Assembly (NCBI GenBank): GCA_013339895.1
Contig: JABACO010000021.1
Coordinates: 6,511,664-6,575,663, forward strand
Length of the DNA: 64,000 bases
Direction of reading: 5' to 3'
Source: Ephydatia muelleri
Taxonomy: Eukaryota; Porifera; Demospongiae; Spongillida; Spongillidae
Shown: one piece after another, positions 43,918 to 58,468 of the stretch
How the letters are laid out: each line of letters starts with the position of its first letter
Numbering within the stretch: the first letter of the stretch is position 1
Notes under the pieces: generated by a model
The model's input: only the letters and a program-made list of their open reading frames with translations
Database searches by the model: none
Told to the model about the DNA's origin: nothing
Program-made: the position numbers and the translations under genes

Positions 43918-44198
43918 TGTCGTGTGTGTATGTTCCTGTGTGTGTCGGTGCATGTGTGTGTCTGAGTGTTTTGTGTGACTGTCTCGTGTGTGTGTGTCTG
44001 TGTATTTCGTGTGTGCCTGTGTATGCATGTGTGTCTGTGTGTGCTAGTGTGTATTTCCATGTGTGTGTGTGTGCATGTGTGTGTGTGTGTTTGTATATGT
44101 GTGTGTCGTGTGTTTTGTGTGTCCATGTGTCTGTCTGTGTATCTGTGTGTGTGTGTTTGTATGCGTCTGTGTGTATGTCATGTGTGTGTCTGTGTGTG

Positions 44199-44232
<34 letters not shown>

Positions 44233-45020
44233 TGTATGTGTCTGTGTATGGCATGTGTGTGTCTGTGTGCGTTAGTGTGTCTGTGTGTGTGTGTGTGTTT
44301 GTATGCATCTGTGTGCATGCATGTGTGTCTGTGTGTGCCTGTGTGTGCATGTGTGTGCTAGTGTGTATTTCATGCATGTGTGTCTGCATGTGTGTCTGTG
44401 TGTGCTAGTGTGCATTTCCATGTGTGTGTGTACGTGTGTGTGTGTTTGTCATATGTGTGTCGTGTGTTTTGTGTGTCCATGTGTGTGTCTGTGTATCTGT
44501 GTGTGTGTTTGTATGCGTCTGTGTGTATGTCATGTGTGTGTCTGTGTGCGTTAGTGTGTGTGTGCGTTAGTGTGTGTGTGTGCGTTAGTGTGTGTGTGTT
44601 TGTATGCATCTGTGTGTATGTCATGTGTGTGTGTCTGTGTGCGTTTGTGTATGTGTGTGTTAGTGTGTCTGTGTGTGCATTTGTGTGTCTGTGTGTGCCT
44701 GTGTGTGTGTGTCTGTGTGAGTGTGTGTGTGTGTGCGTTAGTGTGTCTGTGTGTGTTTGTATGCGTCTGTGTGTATGTCATGTGTGTATGTGTGTGTGCG
44801 TTAGTGTGTCTGTGTGTGCATTTGTGTGTCTGTGTGTGTATGTGTGTGTGCGTTAGTGTGTCTGTGTGTGCATTTGTGTGTCTGTGTGTGTATGTGTGTG
44901 TGCGTTAGTGTGTCTGTGTGTGCATTTGTGTGTCTGTGTGTATGTCATGTGTTAGTGTGTCTGTGTGTGCATTTGTGTGTCTGTGTGTGTATGTCATGTG
45001 TGTGTGTGTGTGCCTGTGCA
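43690..45020. repeat. TGTGTC-type array, right side of U1
   Basis: Complementary in kind to 40950-41985, with higher-order repeats carrying TATGTCATGTGTG. Equivalent in U2 is 50100-52370, which is about 1 kb longer and accounts for most of the length difference between U1 and U2. Confidence 0.95.
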
Positions 45021-45194
45021 TGTGTGTTTTATGCAAGCTTGGTACAAAAATTGAAATGCAATCAGCTGAATTGAAAAGAATACATGTACTTGTGCATGTG
45101 ACAATGTTTGTGAGTGAGAGTGTTTGTACTATCATCAGACAGGTGTATTGTTTGCCACATGTATAACTGGTGTGTGCAAGTACACTGTACATGA

Positions 45195-45257
<63 letters not shown>

Positions 45258-46959
45258 GTGTGTATAAGAAAATATGCCATACGATAGTGTACAGGGCCAT
45301 GTACGCAACAATGCAAGTGTGTGCACAAGTGTGAGCCAGCATGAGTTCATGTACTATGTGTGAGCTGAAAGTTGTGTGAGACCGAAATCGTAGCCGAGTG
45401 GGCGTGGCAGATATAAGACGATGATTTTAGCAAGATGATGGCAAATAGGAAAGCTTTATTACACGACTAGAGGATGATGTGAGTGCTTATCAAATAGCCT
45501 TACGCGTGCCGTTTTGAATACTGCCGGCGACGTGGGAGGCGCAAGGTTATATTCCCTTGGGGTCCGTTAATTTGGTACGATCGTCTGGAACTGAGCAGCG
45601 TTCTTCTTCTTTTAACTTTCCCGCATAAACTCACTGCCTGAGTGAGACAAAAACAGTTGGGAACGGCTAGCTTAGTTTAAGGGAGAAATGGGCGGAACAA
45701 AGAAGTTATCAAAATTTATTGTGGATTGGGAGAATGGAACACGGGTTGCATGCAAAAATGGTGCAATCGAGCGGGAAATGTGCATTAACTTTGCACAGCT
45801 GTATCTCCGTGACGGATAGAGTAAAAATTAACGAACTGAACACATCAATAGCAACAGGACCCCTGTATGTACATACGGAATTTGAAGCGATTTAAACTCT
45901 CCTAGCTGAAGATGTGACGGTTTTGAACCCCATGGGGTATCGGACTTTGTAGCATCAGCAAGGAACTAGTGCAAGGCCCCAAAATAAGTTTCCCCGTAGC
46001 GAAATGGTGTAGTATGAAGTGTTGAAAATAGGAAGTCGATAGCGTTAACCGTTGGGAAGTTATAGCGATTCACCCGCGATGCATTTTTATAACATTTTAT
46101 AATATATCCGTGGGGCAATTTTCGCGGAAACTGTCCCAAATGTTATAAAAATGCATCGCGGGTGAATCGCTATAACTTCCCAACGGTTAACGCTATCGAC
46201 TTCCTATTTTCAACACTTCATACTACACCATTTCACTACGGGGAAACTTATTTTGGGGCCTTGCACTAGTTCCTTGCTGATGCTACGAAGTCCGATACCA
46301 CATGGGGTTCAAAACCGTCACATCTTCAGCTAGGAGAGTTTAAATCGCTTCAAATTCCGTATGTACATACTAGGGTCCTGTTGCTATTGATGTGTTCAGT
46401 TCGTTAATTTTTACTCTATCCGTCACGGAGATACAGCTGTGCAAAGTTAATGCACATTTCCCGCACGATTGCACCTTTTTTGCATGCAACCCGTGTTCCA
46501 TTCTCCCAATCCACAATAAATTTTGATAACTTCTTTGTTCCGCCCATTTCTCCCTTAAACTAAGCTAGCCGTTCCCAACTGTTTTTGTCTCACTCAGGCA
46601 GTGAGTTTATGCGGGAAAGTTAAAAGAAGAAGAACGCTGCTCAGTTCCAGACGATCGTACCAAATTAACGGACCCCAAGTGAATATAACCTTGCGCCTCC
46701 CACGTCGCCGGCAGTATTCAAAACGGCACGCGTAAGGCTATTTGCTAAGCACTCACATCATCCTCTAGTCGTGTAATAAAGCTTTCCTTTTTGCCATCAT
46801 CTTGCTAAAATCATCGTCTTATATCTGCCACGCCCACTCGGCTACGATTTCGGTCTCACACAACTTTCAGCTCACACATACTCATGCTGGCTCACACTTG
46901 TGCACACACTTGCATTGTTACGTACATGGCCCTCGTATGGCATATTTTCTTATACACAA

Positions 46960-47017
<58 letters not shown>

Positions 47018-47279
47018 ATGTACAGCATACTTGCACACACCAGTTATACATGTGGCAAACAATACACCTGTCTGATGATGGTACAAACACTCTCACTCAC
47101 AAACATTGTCACATGCACATGTATTCTATTCAATTCAACTGTACTTGTGCATGCCTGTACAGACCACTGATTCTATGTAAATTTGTGTACCAAGCTTTCT
47201 GTACATGTCGTGTCTCCAAGGATTGAATACATTGTGTCCCCATCTGGTACTCTAAATGTACACAAACATTGCACACTTG

Positions 47280-48345
47280 CACACACACACCACTGTATAA
47301 ATGTGGCAATACACATGCAAAAATGCTCACACACAACATATAGATACACAGACACACACATGACGTACACCCACAAACACACACACATACGGACACGGAC
47401 ACACAGGCACATGGACACACACACAACACACAGACACACACACACAGACACACACACACAGACACACACACACACAGACACACACACAGACACACACACA
47501 TACACACACACAGAACATACACACAGACACACACACACAGACACATACACAGACGCACACACACACAGACACACAGACACACACACAGACACACAGACAC
47601 ACACACACATAGACACACACACACAGCATACACACAGACACACACACAGACACACACAGACACACACACACAGACACTCACACAGACACATACATACACA
47701 CAGACACATGCAGGCATGCACAGACACACACACACAGACGCACACACAGACACACACACACAGGCACGCATAGACTCACACAACACACTCTGACACGACA
47801 GACACATACACAGACACAGACACACACAGACATGCACAGAGACACACACAGACATGCACATGAAATACACAGACACACACACGACATACACACAGACTCA
47901 CACACACGACAGACAGACACACAGACGCGGGCACACATGGACACACAAGCATAGACACACACATGCACAGACACACACATGCAGACGCACACACATGCCT
48001 ACAGACACACACACGCACACACAAGATACACACATGCCATACACACACAACAGACACAGACACACAAGCACACAAAGACACACACACGAAATACACAAAC
48101 ACACCTACAGACACACACATGAAATACACAGATACGCACACAGATACGCACACAGACATACATGCACACAGACTCATACAAAAAAATACATATAGACACA
48201 CACACGAAATACACATAGACACACACATGCAGACACACACAGAGACACACATGCACACACATGGACACACAGATACACACACGACATGGACACACAGATA
48301 CACACACGACATACACACAGACACACACATATACAGACACACATG
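47280..48345. repeat. ACACAGACAC-type array, left side of U2
   Basis: Direct-repeat counterpart of 40950-41985. Confidence 0.95.
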
Positions 48346-48521
48346 TAGCTACATGTACCTGTGTGTATGTACCGTCTCTAAAGTGCGAGCTCTATGTCAT
48401 ATATTCCCAAAGAATTGGTCCTCAGCCCCCATAGGATTGGTGTCCCGTACTACTGTATGCATGTGGCAAAGTATATCACTGTATTCACCACAGCACTGGG
48501 CCCCATGGTACAATATTAAAA

Positions 48522-48552
<31 letters not shown>

Positions 48553-49033
48553 TGGCTGATTTCTTTTGAGCAAAATGAATAATTAAATACACAAGTCTAC
48601 ATGTAGAGATGCACGAATTTATTTTTAATCATGATGCGTATGATGTTGTCATCGAAAAAGTTGTTGTCGGCTATCATTCCTTGATGAGATTTACACAGTT
48701 GGCCAAAAATTGTGGTGTGTGTGTGGAGGGTCCCTGCAGCAACGTGCATAAGACTTTAAGTTCTTACACACTCACATCCATCTTTTTGTAGTTAAGTACA
48801 ATTGTGTAATAAAGCTTTCTTGTTTGGCAAAATCCTTGATCCTTGAACAACTTCTTATCATTCTTTATGCCTCCACTACTCAGCTAGGTGGCTTGTGTAC
48901 CAGTTGCAGAGACTTGAGTCTCTCTTTGCCCATACAATATTTAGCTCACACAGAGTACATGAACATGCCCTCATGTTGGTTCACACACCCTGATGCATGT
49001 GTATATGTTGTGCAAATGCGTCTGTACATCCTG

Positions 49034-49163
<130 letters not shown>

Positions 49164-49548
49164 AATCTCTGTGTGTTTCCTCTGTATTGTTGCAAGCAGA
49201 CGTATACTCTTCTCTCATCTAGCACTCTGTATAAGTGCTCGTCTGACCTGTAAAAAAGCCTTTTCGGAGTACAGTATAATGAATATCGTTACTAGCTTGC
49301 TATCGATATGTCTGTGTAAACTTACCTGACCTACCACGATCTGCAACGATAAGGGAGGTACCATCGCAGGTCTCACAGGCCTACTGTTTTCATCAGCACA
49401 ATGTTGTGTGTCCCGTGTCGTACTAATTGAATGCAGTGAATTAAACGAGTGTACATGAACTCAGATTGCTGTTCCTCACCATAAGTACAAAGTATGTAGT
49501 GCCTTCTACGAGTAGTCATTTAATTTACGCTAGTACAGTGTGCTGCCT

Positions 49549-49624
49549 TAGTCTCGTACCCAGACCCAGATTCCCAACAGCTGCGGTCGCAGCTGTTGGG
49601 AATCTGGGTCTGGGTACGAGACTA
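49549..49624. mobile_element. 76-bp foldback element in U2 core
   Basis: Palindrome TAGTCTCGTACCCAGACCC ... GGGTCTGGGTACGAGACTA, tighter than the U1 copy. Read as protein it gives the SLVPRPRFP string often seen in spurious sponge predictions. Confidence 0.9.
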
Positions 49625-50099
49625 GTGCTGCCTCTTCTAGAAGGATGTACCACCAGAGATAATATATAAACCACGCAGTTTTTTATGAAGGGTTTTTTAT
49701 GAAGGGCGCCTGGCGATGTCATTGCTGATTGCGGTAGGTCAGGGCCCGTGGTAAGTTTACACAGACACAATGGATAGCAATATTCATCATTCCACAAGCA
49801 CTCAAGATAAACAGAAGCCTCTTGAGCTTGTTAGCAAACCATGGTTACATGTATGACTTGTCCCTTGTGTCAGGGGACAGTCCTATAAGGACACAATGTA
49901 TGCATAAAGGACCACTCCTATGACACTACAGTGTACACGTTGCTACATGTACCTACATGTCTCATGGTCTCATGAGCTGTTCAATAGATAGATCAAAAAT
50001 GCATGTGCAGAGAAGGCATTCAGTGAGAGAAAATTTGTGTACCATCATTATCAGAGAGCACTACTGTTTTTTTCCACATGAACAACAGTGTGTGCTTTG

Positions 50100-52370
50100 T
50101 GTAACACGTGTCTGTGCACATGTGCGAGTCTGTGTGTATTGTGTGTGTGCACATGTGCGAGTCTGTGTGTATTGTGTGTGTATCTGAGTGTGTGTCTGTG
50201 CATGTGTGTCTATATGTATTTTGTGTGTGCGAGTCTGTGTGCAAGTCTGCGTGTCTGTGTGTTTCTGTGTGTGTGTCTGTATATTTCGTGAGTGTATATA
50301 TTTCGTGTGTGTGTCTGTGTGTGCTTGTGTGTCCGTGTGTGCGTGTGTGTGTGTGTCTGTCATGTGTGTATGTTCCTGTGTGTGTCGGTGCATGTGTGTG
50401 TCTGAGTGTTTTGTGTGACTGTCTCGTGTGTGTGTCTGTGTATTTCGTGTGTGCCTGTGTATGCATGTGTGTCTGTGTGTGCTAGTGTGTACTTCCATGT
50501 GTGTGCCTGTGTATGCATGTGTGTCTGTGTGTGCTAGTGTGTACTTCCATGTGTGTGTGTGTGTGCATGTGTGTGTGTGTTTGTATATGTGTGTGTCGTG
50601 TGTTTTGTGTGTCCATGTGTGTGTCTGTGTATCTGTGTGTGTGTTTGTATGCGTCTGTGCGTATGTCATGTGTGTGTCTGTGTGTGCGTTAGTGTGTGTG
50701 TGTGTGTGTGTTTTTGTATGTGTCTGTGTATGCTATGTGTGTGTGTGTGCGTTTGTGTGTGTGTGTGTGTGTGTTTTTGTATGTGTCTGTGTATGCTATG
50801 TGTGTGTGTGTGCGTTTGTGTGTGTGTGTGTGTGTTAGTGTGTCTGTGTGTGTGTTTGTATGCATCTGTGTGTATGCATGTGTGTCTGTGTGTGCCTGTG
50901 TGTGCATGTGTGTGCTAGTGTGTATTTCATGCATGTGTGTCTGTGTGTGCTAGTGTGTATTTCCATGTGTGTGTGTACGTGTGTGTGTGCGTGTGTGTGT
51001 TTGTCATATGTGTGTCGTGTGTTTTGTGTGTCCATGTGTGTGTCTGTGTATCTGTGTGTGTGTGTGTTTGTATGCGTCAGTGTGTATGTCATGTGTGTGT
51101 CTGTGTGCGTTTGTGTGTGTGTGTGCGTTAGTGTGTCTGTATGAGTGTGTGCGCGTTAGTGTGTCTGTGTGCGTGTTTGTATGCGTCTGTGTGTACAGTG
51201 TATGTCATGTGTGTGCGTTTGTGTGTGTGTGTGTGCGTTTGTGTGTGTGTGTGTGTTAGTGTGTCTGTGTGTGTATGTCATGTGTCTGTGCCTGTGTGTG
51301 TGTGTGTGTGCATTAGTGTGTCTGTGTGTGCATTTGTGTGTCTGTGTGTGCATTTGTGTGTCTGTGTGTGTGTGCGTTTGTGTCTGTGTGTGTGCATTTG
51401 TGTGTGTATGTCATGTGTGTGTGTGCCTGTGCGTGTGCATGTGTGTGTTTGGTACACAAATTGAAATGCAGTCTGTGTGTGCATTTGTGTGTCTGTGTGT
51501 GTGTGTTAGTGTGTCTGTGTGTGTATGTCATGTGTGTCTGTGTGTGCATGTGTGTGCTAGTGTGTATTTCATGCATGTGTGTGTGCATGTGTGTCTGTGT
51601 GCTAGTGTGTATTTCCATGTGTGTATGTGTGCATGTGTGTGTTTGTCATGTGTGTCGTGTGTTTTGTGTCCATGTGTGTGTGTCCATGTGTGTGTGTGTG
51701 TATCTGTGGTGTGTGTGTTTTTATGCGTCTATGTGTATGTTATGTGTGTGTCTGTGTGCGTTTGTGTGTGTGTGCGTTAGTGTGTCTGTGTGTGTGTATG
51801 TGTATATGTCATGTGTGTGTGTGTTGTGTGTGTGTGCGTTAGTGTGTCTGTGTGTGTGTGTTTGAATGCGTCTGTGTGTATGTAGTGTGTCTGTGTGTCT
51901 GTGTGCTAGTGTGTATTTCTATGTGTGTGTACGTGTGTGTGTGTGTGCGTGTGTGTTTGTCATATGTGTGTCGTGTTTTTGTGTGTCCATGTGTGTGTCT
52001 GTGTATCTGTGTGCGTGTGTTTGTATGCGTCTGTGTGTATGTCATGTGTGTGTCTGTGTGCGTTAGTGTGTGTGTGTGCGTTAGTGTGTGTGTTTGTATG
52101 CGTCTGTGTGTATGTCATGTGTGTGTGTCTGTGTGCGTTTGTCTGTGTGTGTGTGTGTTAGTGTGTCTGTGTGTGCATTTGTGTGTCTGTGTGTGCCTGT
52201 GTGTGTGTGTCTGTGTGAGTGTGTGTGTGCGCGTTAGTGTGTCTGTGTGTGTTTGTATGCGTCTGTGTGTATGTCATGTGTGTGTCTGTGTGTGCATTTG
52301 TGTGTCTGTGTGTGCATTTGTGTGTCTGTGTGTGTATGTCATGTGTGTGTGTGTGCCTGTGCATGTGTGT
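50100..52370. repeat. TGTGTC-type array, right side of U2
   Basis: Expanded counterpart of 43690-45020, containing internal duplications (for example the TGTGTATTGTGTGTG segment repeated near 50130-50190). Confidence 0.95.
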
Positions 52371-52537
52371 TTTATGCAAGCTTGGTACACAAATTGAAAT
52401 GCAATCAGCTGAATTGTATAGAATAGATGTACTTGTGCATGTAACAATGTTTGTGAGTGAGAGTGTTTGTACCATCATCAGACAGGTGTATTGTTTGCCA
52501 CATGTATAACTGGTGTGTGCAAGTACGCTGTACATGA

Positions 52538-52572
<35 letters not shown>

Positions 52573-52579
52573 TGTGTGT

Positions 52580-52631
<52 letters not shown>

Positions 52632-53497
52632 TTGTGTATAAGAAAATATGCCATACGAGGGCCATGTACGTAACAATGCATGTGTGTGCACAAGTGTGAG
52701 CCAGCATGAGTATGTGTGAGCTGAAAGTTGTGTGAGACCGAAATCGTAGCCGAGTGGGCGTGGCAGATATAAGACGATGATTTTAGCAAGATGATGGCAA
52801 AAAGGAAAGCTTTATTACACGACTAGAGGATGATGTGAGTGCTTAGCAAATAGCCTTACGCGTGCCGTTTTGAATACTGCCGGCGACGTGGGAGGCGCAA
52901 GGTTATATTCACTTGGGGTCCGTTAATTTGGTACGATCGTCTGGAACTGAGCAGCGTTCTTCTTCTTTTAACTTTCCCGCATAAACTCACTGCCTGAGTG
53001 AGACAAAAACAGTTGGGAACGGCTAGCTTAGTTTAAGGGAGAAATGGGCGGAACAAAGAAGTTATCAAAATTTATTGTGGATTGGGAGAATGGAACACGG
53101 GTTGCATGCAAAAAAGGTGCAATCGTGCGGGAAATGTGCATTAACTTTGCACAGCTGTATCTCCGTGACGGATAGAGTAAAAATTAACGAACTGAACACA
53201 TCAATAGCAACAGGACCCTAGTATGTACATACGGAATTTGAAGCGATTTAAACTCTCCTAGCTGAAGATGTGACGGTTTTGAACCCCATGTGGTATCGGA
53301 CTTCGTAGCATCAGCAAGGAACTAGTGCAAGGCCCCAAAATAAGTTTCCCTGTAGTGAAATGGTGTAGTATGAAGTGTTGAAAATAGGAAGTCGATAGCG
53401 TTAACCGTTGGGAAGTTATAGCGATTCACCCGCGATGCATTTTTATAACATTTTATAATATATCCGTGGGGCAATTTTCGCGGAAACTGTCCCATAT

Positions 53498-54312
53498 GGG
53501 ACAGTTTCCGAGAAAACTTCCTATGTTTTATAGCAATATAAAATAATTGTGTTATAACGTTTGAATCGCTATATAGTCCGAACGGTAAAGGTTATAGGCT
53601 TCCTATTTTCAACACTTCATACTACACCATTGCTCTATGGTGAAGTACATTTTGGTGTCTTGCACTTGCTCCATACCAGCATTGCAACGTTTGATACCCC
53701 ACCTGGTTCAAACCCAACATAACTTTCTGTAGGAGTAATCAAATTGCTTCAAATTCGGTTTGTAGATAGTGAGGTCCTATACCTATCTATTTGTTCTGTT
53801 CGTTAATTTTTATACTATCCGTTACGGAGATACAGTTGATCAAACTATGTGCACTTTTTCCCGCTCGATACGCGCCAGTGATATAATCACCGCCTCCCAT
53901 ACATTGAGCGGGACGCGATTTGCCCAAATCATTGGCGCGAATCGAGCGGGAAAAAGTGCACGTAGTTTGTTCAACTGTATCTCCGTAACGGATGGCATAA
54001 AAATTAACGAACAGAATAGGTAGATAGGTATAGGACCTCTCTATCTACAAACCGAATTTGAAGCGATTTGATTACTCCTACAGAAAGTTATGTTGGGTTT
54101 GAACCAGGTGGGGTATAGAACGTTGCAATGCTGGCACGGAGCAAGTGCAAGATACCAAAATGTATTTCACCATAGAGAAATGGTGTAGTATGAAGTCATG
54201 AAAATAGGAAGTCGATAGCCTTTACCGTTCGGACTTTATAGCGATTCAAACGTTATAACTCGATTATTTTATAATGTTATAAAACATAGGAAGTTTTCTC
54301 GGAAACTGTCCC
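53498..54312. mobile_element. Short palindromic element P1 (815 bp)
   Basis: Termini GGGACAGTTTCCGAGAAAAC and its complement; arms of about 380 bp meet near 53905 at CCCGCTCGATACGCGCC / GGCGCGAATCGAGCGGG. Flanked by ATAT at 53494-53497 and 54313-54316. Arm sequence is homologous to the outer 400 bp of U1/U2, so P elements look like the miniature form of the U family. Confidence 0.87.
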
Positions 54313-55071
54313 ATATATTATATATAAAGTTATAAAAATGCTTCACGTTTGAATCGCTAAAACTCCGTACTGGTTTAAGCTATCAACTTCCTATTTCGAA
54401 CACTTCTTGCCACACCACTTCTCTCTACGAAGTTCGATTTTGGTGTCTTACCCTTGCTCCTTGCCGACGTTACAAGGCACAGTACCCCGAGGGGTTCAAA
54501 ATCCAGGTAGCTCCCTGCAGGAATGTCCAAATCACTTCAAAATCGATATGCACGTAAATGAGTCCTGTCACTATTGATTTCTGCAGATCGTTGATTTTTT
54601 CCTTATCCGTTATGGAGATACAGCAATGCAAAGTAAAGTCCACGTTTCCCGCTCGAATCGCGCCTTTCTCAGTCCTTGAACCGCTTCCATTCTCCCGAGT
54701 GGGAATGAGAAAGGCGCGATTCGAGCGGGAAACTTGGACTTTACTTTGCATTGCTGTATCTCCAACGGATAAGGAAAAAATCAACGATCTGCAGAAATCA
54801 ATAGTGACAGGACTCCTTTACGTGCATATCGAGTGATTTGGACATTCCTGCAGGGAGCTACCTGGATTTTGAACCCCTCGGGGTACTGTGCCTTGTAACG
54901 TCGGCAAGGAGCAAGGGTAAGACACCAAAATCGAACTTCGTAGAGAGAAGTGGTGTGGCAAGAAGTGTTCGAAATAGGAAGTTGATAGCTTAAACCTTTA
55001 CGGAGTTTTAGCGATTCATTTTTATAACTTTTATATATATAGCCACTTTTCATTTTCTCGGAAACTGACCC

Positions 55072-56176
55072 ATATGAAGAGACAGAGGAGTGTGATGATG
55101 AAGAGACAGGAGTGTGATGATGAAGAGACAGAGGAGTGTGATGATGAAGAGACAGAGGAGTGTGATGATGAAGAGACAGAGGAGTGTGATGATGAAGAGA
55201 CAGAGGAGTGTGATGATGAAGAGACAGAGGAGTGTGATGATGAAGAGACAGGAGTGTGATGATTGAAGAGACAGGAGTGTGATGATGAAGAGACAGAGGA
55301 GTGTGATGATGAAGAGACAGAGGAGTGTGATGATGAAGAGACAGGAGTGTGATGATGAAGAGACAGAGGAGTGTGATGATGAAGAGACAGGAGTGTGATG
55401 ATGAAGAGACAGAGGAGTGTGATGATGAAGAGACAGAGGAGTGTGATGATGAAGAGACAGAGGAGTGTGATGATGAAGAGACAGAGGAGTGTGATGATGA
55501 AGAGACAGAGGAGTGTGATGATGAAGAGACAGGAGTGTGATGATGAAGAGACAGAGGAGTGTGATGATGAAGAGACAGGCATGTGATGATGAAGAGACAG
55601 AGGGTGTGATGATGAATAGACAGAGGAGTGTGATGATGAATAGACAGAGGAGTGTGATGATGAAGAAACAGGAGTGGGATGATGAAGAGACAGGAGTGTG
55701 ATGATGAAGAAACAGGAGTGGGATGAAGAGACAGAGGAGTGTGATGATGAAGAGACAGAGGAGTGTGATGATGAAGAGACAGAGGAGTGTGATGATGAAG
55801 AGACAGAGGAGTGTGATGATGAACGAGACAGTGGAGTGTGATGATGAAGAGACAGAGGAGTGTGATGATGAAGAGACAGAGGAGTGTGATGATGAAGAGA
55901 CAGAGGAGTGTGATGATGAAGAGACAGAGGAGTGTGATGATGAAGAGACAGAGGAGTGTGATGATGAAGAGACACAGGAGTGTGATGATGAAGAGACACA
56001 GGAGTGTGATGATGAAGAGACACAGGAGTGTGATGATGAAGAGACACAGGAGTGTGATGATGAAGAGACAGAGGAGTGTGATGATGAAGAGACAGGAGTG
56101 TGATGATGAAGAGACAGAGGAGTGGGATGATGAAGAAACAGAGGAGTGTGATGATGAAGAGACAGAGGAAGCATGA
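55072..56176 (+). repeat. Acidic-octapeptide coding minisatellite (24-bp unit)
   Basis: About 45 copies of a 24-bp unit that reads DDEETEEC on the plus strand, with 21-bp variants that shift frame between runs. It runs directly into the coiled-coil and transposase segment at 56180. The antisense reading (SSSHSSV) is long and open but is a shadow. Confidence 0.93.
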
Positions 56177-56179
56177 AGT

Positions 56180-57300
56180 GATGCTACTGATGAAGAAATA
56201 CTAAATTGTGGAACTGATGTACAGGAGGCTGAATATAGGATTCACGTTACTGATGAGATAGAGTTCATATTTTCAGCTGCATCCCCTAGAGCTGATGCCA
56301 ACAAACTTTTGCATGAACAGCTGAAGAGGCTTCAAGCAGAGAATGAAAGTTTAAGGCAGGACAATGAAATCCAGAGGGCACAGATAAAACAACTGAACTG
56401 TAAAATTGAACATCTCTCCTTAACGTCAGCTGCACTAGAGACTGATCAATCTAACAGACTTATCTGACTGGACTGTATTCAATGCCCTATTGACATTTTT
56501 GTCTCCTGCTTTATCAAATATGACTACGACAAGGTTGACACCATTCCAGAGGCTTCTAATGTTTCTGATGAAAGTTAGACTCAATCTTCATGATATGGAC
56601 CTTGCATATCGGTTTAACATCAGTCAATCAACAGTATCTCATAACTTTCACAAAGTACTTGATGTTCTAGCTGTTTGTCTAGCTCATTTAATTGTTTGGC
56701 GACTTTGAGAACTTGAAAACAATGCCTAGTAGTTTTCAGCGCTTTTTCAAGAACTGTTATGCCATAATAGACTGCACAAAAATATTCATTGAATGACCCA
56801 AGAACTTATTGGCCAGGGCTCAGTAACTACAAGCACCATTCCACACTTAAATTTCTTATAGGAATCACTCCACAAGCCACTATAAGCTATGTTTCAAAAT
56901 GTGTAGGAATTAGGATCAGTGTCTGACAAAGAAATTGTTGAGAGGTCAACCTTTATGAATCATCTCTTGCCTGGAGATTTAGTTAGTGCAGATAGAGGAT
57001 TCACAGGAAAGAACATGGCTTATGCAGAAGTTAAAATCCCCCTTTCACAAAAAGGAAAAAGCAATTAGAAAAGTCTGAAGTTGATTGGGGACATGAATTA
57101 TCTGCAGTATATGGATCCATGTTGAGAGAGTGATAGAGGTTTTGAAACAGAAGTATACTGTATTCAATGGTGTGCTTCCTATAAAAAGCATTGCTGATAA
57201 GGACAACAAACATGCAAGTATTGACAAGCTGGTCAGAATGTGTTGTGCCTTAGTTAATCTCTGTCCATCGGCTATCTCACAAGACTGAAATTGTTTCATT
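56180..57300 (+). pseudogene. ISL2EU/Harbinger-type DDE transposase, broken
   Basis: DNA transposase of the DDE_Tnp_4 type. In order: a leucine-zipper-like coiled coil (about 56300-56440, LHEQLKRLQAEN), the helix-turn-helix region 56505-56680 (LTPFQRLLMFLMK, LAYRFNISQSTVSHNF), first catalytic Asp in [11 protein letters not shown] (about 56755-56790), SADRGFTGKN with the second Asp (about 56985-57015), and HVERVIEVLKQKYTVF with the Glu (about 57120-57170). At least four stops or frame changes separate these, so it is inactive. Upstream acidic minisatellite and the YqaJ/PHD ORF 23 kb away belong to the same split element. Confidence 0.82.
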
Positions 57301-57349
57301 GCTACAATGAATGACAATACATGTATATGAGTATAGAAATGTAATGGAC

Positions 57350-57400
57350 TTGCATATCACACTCCCCTGTCTCTTCATATTCACACTCCTCTGTCATCAC
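57350..57400 (-). repeat. Degenerate copies of the acidic minisatellite unit
   Basis: Two to three units with CACTCC..TGTCTCTTCAT in the same orientation as 31858-31995, just past the transposase. Confidence 0.7.
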
Positions 57401-57860
57401 TTGCTGGTTTTTCAGTCTCTTCATGTTGAAAATCAGGGTCCTCTGTAATAGTGTCGTGGTTCCTTTCATCCAATTCTGTATCATCTTTAGAGTATTCTGT
57501 CTGCCTGCCAAAATCCTTCTGTCACAGGATGCTTAGAAAAGGGTAAGCTGCTGGCGTTTCAACCTTTACCCTTTTGTTCTTTCTTTTATCCCATCTTCCT
57601 TTTTTGGCCTTTTTGGGGGGCATTGTCAGCTGAATACAGTACATAGGTGAAACAGCAATTCTTCCAGACCCTTTGAAACATTGCACCAATTAGAAGTTAT
57701 TCATGTTCACGGCTTCATTTAATATTGTTGAAACCCACTTCCTGCTACCAAACATTCCTCTGCTGCCTCAATTAGTTGATTTTGGACAACTTTACTGTAG
57801 CTAAACAAAAAATATTCCGGCGTTAATCGGTTAATGATTCAGTGGTACTATATGCTGTGG

Positions 57861-58058
<198 letters not shown>

Positions 58059-58468
58059 TCGCCTACTTGGTGTCCTTCATTGTACTACATACCATATTAC
58101 ATTAGGACAACGATCGGACAACTACGTAGACTTTGTAGTCGCGGTTAGCTACATCGGTTAATATAAACGATGAAACGCTGCCTATTTTCGAAGTTACAAT
58201 TACCTAGTCTTCAGAAGCGCCACCTTTCATAACGATGACAAAGTTAAAGTTCGACTATGTAGCTCCGAAACCTAGTTTGTCAATGATTCTCACCTTTTAA
58301 TATGTAACCACTCAAAATTCAACGATACAAATTGCGTATTACACAAGCGCACAGTGTCAAAGCCGCGCAAATGTCTAACACGAAACCGCTACAATAGCCA
58401 TGTCTTGTCTACTACTTACTGCACTGTTCATTAATTAATGTCGATTCGGGAGACCCTTAATTGTCTCG

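Larger units (their letters stand above)
39729..46137. mobile_element. Long inverted-repeat element U1 (6.4 kb)
   Basis: Termini GGGACAGTTTCCGCGAAAA and its complement; flanked by CAAT and AAAT, fitting a 4-bp AT-rich duplication with one change. Arms of about 1.1 kb (39729-40850, 45030-46137) are essentially identical mirror copies, then complementary microsatellite arrays (40950-41980 CACAGA type, 43690-45020 TGTGTC type), then a core at 41990-43680. Unit is about 98-99 percent alike U2 in the arms by eye. Confidence 0.85.

Noticed and set aside
55031-56174. Ser/His-rich minus-strand ORFs of 338 and 374 codons
   Set aside because: Antisense of the DDEETEEC minisatellite; the plus reading connects to a transposase, the minus reading to nothing.
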